Origin: an uncultured bacterium
GTDB lineage: Bacteria; Bacillota; Clostridia; Oscillospirales; Ruminococcaceae
Length of the DNA stretch: 15,540 nt
Assembly (NCBI GenBank): GCA_905215595.1
Contig: CAJMQZ010000046.1
Span: 1 to 15,540 of the forward strand
Direction: 5' to 3'
The notes under the pieces were generated by a model. It was given only the letters and a program-made list of their open reading frames with translations. It searched no databases and was not told the origin of the DNA. Each line of letters begins with the position of its first letter. Position 1 is the stretch's first letter. The position numbers were made by a program, and so were the translations under genes. This document shows, piece after piece, positions 1-4,968 of the stretch.

Positions 1-577
1 GGTAGATCTTACCGATGATGGCATCAATGGAGATAAAGGTTGCGATGAAGTAGTACACCAGAATGATGATCAGCCAGAACAGGGTGGTGGTCAGCAGACC
101 GGACATGCCGCTGTTCTTGCACAGGGTAACGATCAGGCCTGCGGGGCCCACTGCGAACACGGTACCAACCATGATCAGCAGCACAACAGAGAACACACGC
201 ATGATGTTCTGCATGACAGGTCCGAGGTATCTGCCGGTGACCTCAGCGATGGATGCGCCATCGTTGCGCTCGCTCATCATACCGGAGAAGTAGTCATGCA
301 CACCACCTGCAAAGATGGTGCCGAAGGTGATCCACAGGAACACCACGGGACCCCACAGAGCACCCTGCAGTGCACCAAAGATGGGGCCCAGACCTGCAAT
401 GTTCAGCAGCTGGACGAGGAACAGCTTCCACTGGGGCATCACAACGTAGTCAACGCCATCGTTGATGCGCACAGCAGGAGTTTCGCGGTCGTCCGGTCCG
501 AACGTGTTGTCCACGATCTTACCATAGACAAAGTAGCCTACGATCAGAAGCGCCAGACACAGTAAGAAACTAATCAT
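1..577 (-). CDS. cstA: CstA-family transporter (carbon starvation protein A), 3' part beyond window
   Basis: The gene runs off the left edge; 192 N-terminal residues are visible. They begin MISFLLCLALLIVGYFVYGK and contain the family hallmarks VDNTFGPDD, INDGVDYVVMP, the LNIAGLGPIFGALQG segment, GGVHDYFSGM and, near the edge, ATFISIDAIIGKIY. Several hydrophobic membrane segments are evident. CstA/BtsT proteins are inner-membrane carriers for pyruvate or peptides, used when preferred carbon runs low. The start at 577 is fixed by AAGGAGG at 586-592, 8 nt upstream. A LysR-type gene lies upstream on the same strand but is separated by its own terminator and about 570 bp, so cstA probably forms its own unit. 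The family call is firm; the substrate is not determined by the sequence. Confidence 0.93.
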   Translation of the reverse strand, partial: MISFLLCLALLIVGYFVYGKIVDNTFGPDDRETPAVRINDGVDYVVMPQWKLFLVQLLNIAGLGPIFGALQGALWGPVVFLWITFGTIFAGGVHDYFSGMMSERNDGASIAEVTGRYLGPVMQNIMRVFSVVLLIMVGTVFAVGPAGLIVTLCKNSGMSGLLTTTLFWLIIILVYYFIATFISIDAIIGKIY

Positions 578-680
578 ACCAGAAACCTCCTTTTGAATTT
601 CAGCCGCCGGCAGCTTATGCCATACTGCGGCTATGACCGATCTCTGGCTTCATGTTAACACCTTTTTCATAATTGTGTTA

Positions 681-709
681 ATATTTTTTGGGTATAGTTC
701 CCATATCAA
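681..709 (-). promoter_or_regulatory. Putative sigma-A promoter of cstA
   Basis: On the minus strand TTGATA (704-709) and AAATAT (681-686) are 17 bp apart, giving a leader of about 95 nt before the cstA start. An inverted repeat TTAACAC/GTGTTAA (655-661 and 675-681, 13 nt apart) lies just downstream of the -10 and could be an operator or a leader hairpin. The -10 is weak, which would fit a promoter needing an activator. Confidence 0.5.
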
Positions 710-732
710 AAAGTATATGGCCGCTTATTTTG

Positions 733-784
733 TTTGTTCTAGCAAACTCGCCGTTTGTTGCGATAGTTCGTTTTAATTTGTTCT
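733..784 (-). promoter_or_regulatory. Phased direct repeats upstream of the cstA promoter
   Basis: Reading the minus strand, AGAACAAA (777-784), GCAACAAA (754-761) and AGAACAAA (733-740) occur in the same orientation with periods of 23 and 21 bp, ending 23 bp before the -35 box. Same-face direct repeats upstream of a weak promoter suggest activator binding. LytTR-type response regulators (BtsR, YpdB) that control CstA-like or pyruvate-related transporters bind direct repeats with a 21-bp period. The link to that family is inference. Confidence 0.4.
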
Positions 785-953
785 GTTGTTTCTCAAAAGC
801 ATTCTCCCGGGAACGGTCAAATCCGCCCCCGCCAAACTTTGTGCCGCCTTTTTGTGCACTTTGCTTAATCGTTTGCGATTTTCTCCCCAAAACGTGGAAT
901 TTGGGACGAAAAGAAGGGAAATCTGCCCTCTCAGGCGGGGCACCCCTTCCGTG

Positions 954-994
954 AAAAAAGGGTACAGAAACGCCCGCAGGCGTTTCTGTACCCC
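954..994 (-). terminator. Rho-independent terminator of the LysR-type gene
   Basis: A perfect 15-bp stem (960-974 pairing with 979-993, loop CGCA) is followed on the minus strand by six T residues (959-954). It lies about 155 bp beyond the stop codon of the LysR-type gene, insulating cstA from it. Confidence 0.88.
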
Positions 995-1150
995 AAAATT
1001 TAAAATAATTCTTCCGCTGCAACAACGACGACCGCCGCCAGCGGCGGAAACAGGGAGGAGTTGTTGGGGCAGCGGCCAGCAAGACGCGCGTGCCGCCCAA
1101 GGCACGATGCGGATGCTGGGTGCCGCAACCCGGAAGACGCGGCGCGCATT
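995..1150 (-). other. 3' untranslated region of the LysR-type gene with GC hairpins
   Basis: No gene is seen here. Two small hairpins are visible: CCGCCGC/GCGGCGG (1032-1038 and 1041-1047) and GTGCC/GGCAC (1090-1094 and 1101-1105). With the terminator they would form a structured 3' UTR. The rest of the 578-1150 gap holds the cstA promoter region, plus one isolated fragment resembling a repeat end (GCCCTCTCAGGCGGGGC near 925). Confidence 0.4.
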
Positions 1151-2086
1151 TTAAATCTTCTTCCACCCGCTGTCCTTGATGGTGGCATCTGCCTGCTTGT
1201 GCAGCAGCTGCACAAACAGCTGCTCCTCCGGCTGCAAAGGCTCCCGCTCCGGGTACACCAGCACGTCCCGCATCTGCTGCTTCTGCGCCGGGCAATTATG
1301 CAGTGCCAGATGGTACTGCTCCAGCGCGCGCTGCGGCATGGGGGACGACCACATATAGGCCGTGGGCAGGTTTTGCAGAATAGAGAACTGGCTGCACCGC
1401 TCGTACACATGGATCCGGCGGTTGGGGTTCACCTCCCAGCGGGAAGCGGTGCTCTCGTCCCCGGGCAGATGGGTGTCGCCGTGCAGCACCTCGATGTAAT
1501 CGTTCAGCTCGTCAAGGTCCTGCACCTGCCGCCGCGCCAGCGGGCTGTCCTGACTGGTGAGCAGTAGGTAGGAAAACTCCATGATAGGCTCCTGCCGCAG
1601 GCCGTGGCGCTGGCAGTAGCGCAGGTAGTAGTCCTCGTCCTCGGCGGCATAGCGCAGCAGCGCTATGTGGTAGCCCTGCCGCAGCACAAAGTCCAAGGCT
1701 TCAATGGCACCGCTCTCCCGGATATGTGCCCGCAGCTGCTCGCTGCGGGCTGCCTGCTGCAAAAAATCCACCGCCGCGTAGGAGGCGTAGGTGGCATGGG
1801 TCAGCACCACCCGCAGCTCGGCGCAGCTGCGCTGCTGGTGCGCCTCCTGCTTCAGCTCGTCCACCTGCTGCAGCACCCGCTGCGCCTGCGCGATGAACCG
1901 CTTGCCCTGCTCGGTGGGGATCATGCCTGTGGAGGAGCGTTCGAAAATGCGCACCCCGTATTCCTCTTCCAGATTCTTCAGCGCCTTGCTGACGTTGGGC
2001 TGCGCCGCGTACAGCTGCTTTGCCGCCGCCGACACCGACCCCCATTTCATGATGGCTACCAGATACCGCAGTTCCGTAATATTCAT
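1151..2086 (-). CDS. LysR-type transcriptional regulator
   Basis: The 311-residue product has the usual length and layout of the family. Residues 1-60 form the winged helix-turn-helix (NITELRYLVAIMKWGSVSAA, AAQPNVSKALKNLEEEYGVR, then FERSSTGMIPTEQGKRF). A linker helix (QAQRVLQQVDELKQEAHQQ) leads to an effector-binding domain from about residue 90. The ATG at 2086 is chosen because GGAGGGG lies just upstream and the conserved N-terminus begins there; the open frame continues upstream only as noncoding read-through. The gene is divergent from the small-protein/phosphatase operon at 2414, and cstA follows in the same direction after a terminator. Either could be a target, and autoregulation is usual for the family. 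The effector cannot be predicted. The frame ends at TAA at 1151-1153. Confidence 0.9.
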   Translation of the reverse strand: MNITELRYLVAIMKWGSVSAAAKQLYAAQPNVSKALKNLEEEYGVRIFERSSTGMIPTEQGKRFIAQAQRVLQQVDELKQEAHQQRSCAELRVVLTHATYASYAAVDFLQQAARSEQLRAHIRESGAIEALDFVLRQGYHIALLRYAAEDEDYYLRYCQRHGLRQEPIMEFSYLLLTSQDSPLARRQVQDLDELNDYIEVLHGDTHLPGDESTASRWEVNPNRRIHVYERCSQFSILQNLPTAYMWSSPMPQRALEQYHLALHNCPAQKQQMRDVLVYPEREPLQPEEQLFVQLLHKQADATIKDSGWKKI

Positions 2087-2119
2087 GAACCCCTCCACAT
2101 GGTTTGCAGTCGTAATCGT

Positions 2120-2149
2120 ATTGTAACAATTTCTCCGCATTGCTGTCAA
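2120..2149 (-). promoter_or_regulatory. Promoter of the LysR-type gene with a dyad over the -10
   Basis: On the minus strand TTGACA (2144-2149) and TACAAT (2120-2125) are separated by 18 bp. The -10 lies inside an 11-bp interrupted palindrome, ATTGT-A-ACAAT (2120-2130), well placed for repression or autoregulation. Confidence 0.65.
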
Positions 2150-2164
2150 GCGGGGGAGAATAAA

Positions 2165-2343
2165 CCCTCTCAGTCCGCTCCCGTTGGTCGCGTCCAGCTC
2201 CCCCGAAGGGGGAGCTTTATTCGCACTGACCGGAAGATGGCAAAAAGCTCCCCCTGAGAGGAAAGACTTCCCCCGCTCCGGGGGAAGATGTCGCGCAGCG
2301 ACAAAAGGGGGAATCTGGCATCGCGCAGCGATGACTGAGAGGG
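2165..2343. repeat. Palindromic intergenic repeat, copy A
   Basis: The element starts CCCTCTCAGT and ends ACTGAGAGGG, 10-bp inverted ends. Inside are CAGCTCCCCC/GGGGGAGCT near 2195-2214, the palindrome TTCCCCC...GGGGGAA, and two small hairpins, GTCGC-GCA-GCGAC and ATCGC-GCA-GCGAT. The right half matches copy E in reverse orientation. It has no coding capacity and occupies most of the gap between the LysR-type gene and the divergent operon. It looks like a non-autonomous REP/MITE-type element. Confidence 0.82.
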
Positions 2344-2354
2344 TCATGTCCCCC

Positions 2355-2384
2355 TTGCACCAAAGCCCCCGGGTGCTATATAAT
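2355..2384 (+). promoter_or_regulatory. Promoter of the small-protein/phosphatase operon
   Basis: TTGCAC (2355-2360) and TATAAT (2379-2384) are 18 bp apart, with a TG upstream of the -10 region (2374-2375). AAAGGAGG follows before the ATG at 2414. This supports the reality of the short gene that comes next. Confidence 0.75.
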
Positions 2385-2413
2385 AAGGAAAACCACAAAG
2401 GAGGGGCTGTACC

Positions 2414-2626
2414 ATGCCGGAATACCGCGTGCTGCGCATTGACGAGCAGCTGTACGGCTGCGAGGAGCTGCCCGCCGGGCAGCCGGTGCTGTGCGATGTG
2501 ACCCTGACCGATGCCGCCGGGGCTGCCCGCATTCTTCCCTACCCGGACAGGGAGCTGACATGTCTTGGCATCGACGAGGGAGACACCGTCTGTCTGCTGC
2601 CGGACGGCACCCTGCACAAGCTGTAA
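2414..2626 (+). CDS. Hypothetical protein, 70 residues
   Basis: I do not recognise this family. The product starts MPEYRVLRIDEQLYGCEELP and ends LLPDGTLHKL; it is acidic, lacks a signal peptide or membrane segment, and its spaced beta-like stretches suggest a compact beta-rich fold. A strong promoter and an AAAGGAGGGG ribosome site directly precede it, and only 11 bp separate its stop from the next start, which has its own AAGGAG. This makes it the first gene of a two-gene operon with the histidine phosphatase. It is therefore probably translated, although some role as a leader peptide cannot be excluded. Two cysteines (at about 16 and 27) and a third near 50 are present without an obvious metal-binding pattern. 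Confidence 0.72.
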   Translation: MPEYRVLRIDEQLYGCEELPAGQPVLCDVTLTDAAGAARILPYPDRELTCLGIDEGDTVCLLPDGTLHKL

Positions 2627-2637
2627 GGAGTAATTTT

Positions 2638-3177
2638 ATGCATACTATCTATTTCACCCGCCACGGCGAAACGGTATGGAACGTGGAAAATAAGATCTGC
2701 GGCATGACCGACAGCCCGCTGACCGCCCGCGGGCAGCAGCAGGCGCGGCAGCTGGGGGAGCTTGTCCGGGACAGCGGCCTGCACATCGACGAGATCCTGT
2801 ACTCTCCCCTCTCCCGCGCCGCCGACACCGCAAAGGCCATTGCCGCCGCTACCGGTCTGCCCGCCCGCTGCGAGCCCCGCCTGCGGGAGCAGTGCTTTGG
2901 CAAATACGAGGGCACACCCCGGGACGGCGCGGAGTTCCGCATCTCCAAGACCCACTTTGCCGACCGCTATGACGGCGGCGAAAGCATGATGCAGCTGGCG
3001 CAGCGCATCTACAACCTGCTGGACGAGCTGAAAGCCGACACCGGCAAAACCTACCTGCTGGTGGCGCACAACGGCATCGCCCGGGTGGTGCACTCCTATT
3101 TTTACGATATGACCAACGAGGAATACGCCGCTGCGGGCATCAAAAACTGCCAGCTGGTGGAATATACCTTTGAATAA
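2638..3177 (+). CDS. Histidine phosphatase family protein (phosphoglycerate-mutase-like)
   Basis: The 179-residue cytosolic enzyme carries the family catalytic set: the phospho-accepting motif TRHGETVWN at residues 7-15 (R8, H9), SPLSRA with R60, E84 in LREQCFGKYEG, and the second histidine H144 in LVAHNGIARV. Such enzymes transfer or hydrolyse phosphate through a phosphohistidine. Members of this size range from phosphoglycerate mutases to broad phosphatases and CobC-like enzymes, and the exact substrate is not evident. The start at 2638 has AAGGAG 8 nt upstream. The gene is the second of an operon with the 70-residue protein and ends in a strong terminator within 35 bp. Confidence 0.92.
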   Translation: MHTIYFTRHGETVWNVENKICGMTDSPLTARGQQQARQLGELVRDSGLHIDEILYSPLSRAADTAKAIAAATGLPARCEPRLREQCFGKYEGTPRDGAEFRISKTHFADRYDGGESMMQLAQRIYNLLDELKADTGKTYLLVAHNGIARVVHSYFYDMTNEEYAAAGIKNCQLVEYTFE

Positions 3178-3181
3178 CAGG

Positions 3182-3210
3182 AAAGCCGCCGGGGCCCCGG
3201 CGGCTTTTTT
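3182..3210 (+). terminator. Terminator after the histidine phosphatase gene, possibly bidirectional
   Basis: Positions 3182-3207 form a perfect palindrome (AAAGCCGCCGG arm), and six T residues follow on the plus strand. On the minus strand the same hairpin lies 12 bp beyond the MATE stop but is followed by only three T residues, so it may also end that transcript less efficiently. Confidence 0.92.
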
Positions 3211-3221
3211 GTTATGGCGCG

Positions 3222-4571
3222 TCAAACATGACGGTAATGGAATTTCTGATCTTTTGTCATGAACATATACACGCTCACCGCCAGCGCGGCAAGCTCGGCG
3301 GCGGTGACAGCCAGCCACACGCCGTCAATGCCCCAGAGGGCGGGCAGCAGGAGCAGCGCGGCAAGCTGGAACAGCAGAGTGCGCAGAAAAGAGATGAGAG
3401 CACTCGTCACGCCATCGCCCAGCGCCGTGAAGAAGGAGGACGCATATACGTTGAAGCCCATGATGAGGAAGCTCAGCGCATACAGCCGGAAAGCGCGGCT
3501 GGTCAACGCCAGCAGCTGGGCATCGTAGCCTACAAAGATGCGTGCCACATAGGGGATGATGACCATAGACGCCGCCGTCATGCTCACAGCTACCACGGCG
3601 ATGAGGCGCAGGCTCTTCTGGTAGAGGTTGTGCACCTCGGCGTGGTTGCGCGCGCCGTAATGGAAGCTGACGATGGGCGCGCTGCCCACGGCATAGCCCA
3701 CGAACACCGCCACAAACAGGAAGGCCGCGTACATGATAACGCCGTAAGCCGCCACGCCGTTTTCTCCGGCAAGCCGCAGCAGCTGGAAGTTATACAGGAT
3801 ATTGACCAGCGACATGGAAAGGCTGGTCATCAGCTCGGAAGAGCCGTTGATACAGGCATCCCACAGCACGCGGCCGTAAAACTGCGTTCTGCACAGGTGC
3901 AGGCGGCTGGTATTGTGGTGGTCGATAAAATAGAACACCGGCAGCACGCCGCCCACCAATTGGCTGATCAGGGTGGCAATGGCAGCACCCTCCACGCCCC
4001 AGTGCAGCATACCCACCATCACCACGTCCAGCACCATGTTGGTGCAGCCTGCACCAACGGTGAACCAGAAGCCCAGAAGCGGCTTTTCGGCGGTGACGAA
4101 AAAGCTTTGGAACATATTTTGCAGCGCAAAGGGCGGCAGCGCCAGCATCAGGATGCGCCCGTAGCGCACGGCGTAGTCCAGCAGCTCTCCCTTTGCGCCC
4201 AGCAGCACGGCGACCGGCCGCAGGAACACAATGCCCAGCACGGCCAGCACACTGACCGAGATGAGCGCCGCCCACATAAACATGGTAAAATAGCGGTCGG
4301 CTTTTTTCTGGTCGCCCTCGCCCAGCGTGATGCCTACGATGGCGCTGCCGCCGGTGCCCAGCATAAAGCCGACAGTGCCCAGCAGCTGCGGCAGCGGCAT
4401 GATGAGGTTGACCGCTGCAAAGGCCGTTTTGCCCACAAAGTTAGAAACGCACAGGCCGTCCACGATGCCGTAGACGGAGGTGAACAGCATGGTGCCGATG
4501 CAGGGCAGCACGAACCGCAGCAGACGGGAATAGTTGAAATGGTCGGACAATTGGATGGCTTCCTTTGGCAT
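3222..4571 (-). CDS. MATE-family multidrug efflux transporter (MepA-like)
   Basis: The 449-residue protein has about twelve hydrophobic segments in two halves, as in MATE cation/drug antiporters of the inner membrane. The first half shows RFVLPCIGTMLFTSVYGIVD, an AFAAVNLIMPLPQL stretch and MLGTGGSAIVGITLGEGD. The second half repeats the pattern with VNILYNFQLLRLAGENGVAA and VGSAPIVSFHYGARN. Start 4571 is chosen because AAGGAGGAG lies 3-11 nt upstream and MPKEAIQLSDHF is a typical soluble N-terminus; longer frames translate a structured leader. The gene is monocistronic, facing the divergently oriented phosphatase operon end-to-end. A strong promoter plus an attenuator-like leader suggest ligand-dependent expression. 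The substrate is unknown. Confidence 0.93.
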   Translation of the reverse strand: MPKEAIQLSDHFNYSRLLRFVLPCIGTMLFTSVYGIVDGLCVSNFVGKTAFAAVNLIMPLPQLLGTVGFMLGTGGSAIVGITLGEGDQKKADRYFTMFMWAALISVSVLAVLGIVFLRPVAVLLGAKGELLDYAVRYGRILMLALPPFALQNMFQSFFVTAEKPLLGFWFTVGAGCTNMVLDVVMVGMLHWGVEGAAIATLISQLVGGVLPVFYFIDHHNTSRLHLCRTQFYGRVLWDACINGSSELMTSLSMSLVNILYNFQLLRLAGENGVAAYGVIMYAAFLFVAVFVGYAVGSAPIVSFHYGARNHAEVHNLYQKSLRLIAVVAVSMTAASMVIIPYVARIFVGYDAQLLALTSRAFRLYALSFLIMGFNVYASSFFTALGDGVTSALISFLRTLLFQLAALLLLPALWGIDGVWLAVTAAELAALAVSVYMFMTKDQKFHYRHV

Positions 4572-4740
4572 AACTCCTCCTTTTTGAACTTCACATATAC
4601 AAAAAGGCCGGATAAGAACCACCGCTCCGGTGCGTTCCCTCTTCTGCTGCGGCACTACGGTGCCCACAGCCTCCGGGAAACACGAACGATGACATCTTAT
4701 CCGGCCCTTCAATTACGTTGAAACAGCCCTCCGATGAGCA
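4572..4740 (-). promoter_or_regulatory. Structured leader of the MATE gene, riboswitch/attenuator candidate
   Basis: The transcript would begin near 4740. In RNA order it contains a hairpin TTCAA/TTGAA (4718-4722 and 4708-4712), then a 12-bp stem formed by 4695-4706 and 4606-4617 (GGCCGGATAAGA), whose 3' arm is followed by TTTTT (4605-4601), as in an intrinsic terminator. The 77-nt interior folds into two further hairpins: 4646-4655 with 4660-4670 (loop CGTA, one bulged G) and 4616-4637, which competes for two bases of the outer stem. This layout suggests ligand-controlled termination. Guanidine-IV (mepA motif) RNAs precede MATE genes in Firmicutes and are the first class to test, but I could not confirm their consensus. 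Confidence 0.65.
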
Positions 4741-4746
4741 AAAAAC

Positions 4747-4775
4747 AGTATAGCAAAGTTTATTTTTTATGTCAA
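4747..4775 (-). promoter_or_regulatory. Promoter of the MATE gene
   Basis: On the minus strand a consensus TTGACA (4770-4775) is followed after 17 bp by TATACT (4747-4752). The AT-rich spacer and near-consensus boxes predict strong initiation near 4740, so control is expected downstream in the leader. Confidence 0.85.
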
Positions 4776-4815
4776 GCTCCGTTTTGCATCATTCCGCCGC
4801 AAAGTGTAAAACACG

Positions 4816-4860
4816 AAAAAAGAGAACACCCGCTGCGAACGCAGCGGGTGTTCTCTTTTT
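4816..4860 (-). terminator. Strong terminator of the small RNA and jet operon
   Basis: An almost fully symmetrical hairpin with a 20-bp stem (4817-4836 with 4841-4860, loop GAAC on the plus strand) has A/T tracts on both sides, so it could stop transcription in both directions. On the minus strand it ends the small RNA and any transcript reading through from jetC. Confidence 0.93.
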
Positions 4861-4934
4861 GAGCAAGGGTGGGGTGACGATTCCCACATCTCCTAACAAT
4901 GGGCGACGGCTGCCTGTTCCGTCCTCCGTTGCTC
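4816..4934 (-). ncRNA. Candidate small RNA, about 119 nt, family not recognised
   Basis: A promoter at 4941-4968 would start transcription at 4934, exactly the first base of a closing stem GAGCAA/TTGCTC (4929-4934 with 4861-4866). Inside are two hairpins, each with a 5-bp stem and a 9-nt loop: GACGG/CCGTC (4905-4909, 4919-4923) and GTGGG/CCCAC (4869-4873, 4883-4887). They are joined by a 17-nt linker carrying TTAGGAG. Five A residues then lead into a strong terminator. The enclosed 74 nt have no open frame with a ribosome site, and this is neither a tRNA nor a signal recognition particle RNA by its motifs. It could also act as a 3' element of the jet operon mRNA by read-through. Confidence 0.62.
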
Positions 4935-4940
4935 ATTTTT

Positions 4941-4968
4941 ATTATAGCGTAAAGTGTATGCTGTTCAA
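4941..4968 (-). promoter_or_regulatory. Promoter of the small RNA, overlapping the jetC stop codon
   Basis: On the minus strand TTGAAC (4963-4968) and a consensus TATAAT (4941-4946) are 16 bp apart. The jetC stop codon TGA (4967-4965) is part of the -35 box. A start at 4934 lies 7 nt past the -10, which matches the base of the closing stem. Confidence 0.7.

Noticed and set aside
678..1295. Several overlapping open frames of 60-205 codons between cstA and the LysR-type gene
   Set aside because: They cross the terminator hairpin at 954-994 or overlap the LysR-type gene, lack ribosome sites and show no recognisable motifs.
1151..2617. LysR-type protein extended to 488 residues by an upstream frame
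   Set aside because: The extension reads through repeat A and the divergent operon start; the conserved N-terminus and the GGAGGGG site fix the start at 2086.
3222..4712. MATE protein extended at the N-terminus to 496 residues
   Set aside because: The extra codons lie in the structured leader and terminator stem; the ribosome site AAGGAGGAG belongs to the ATG at 4571.
3228..4721. Open frame of 497 codons antisense to the MATE gene
   Set aside because: The translation is His/Gln/Arg-rich and nonsensical, and the opposite strand has a convincing membrane protein with promoter and ribosome site.
4861..4934. tRNA-like element of 74 nt closed by GAGCAA/TTGCTC
   Set aside because: Length is suggestive, but there are only two internal hairpins with 9-nt loops, no TTCGA-type T loop, no D-loop GG, and no plausible anticodon arm.
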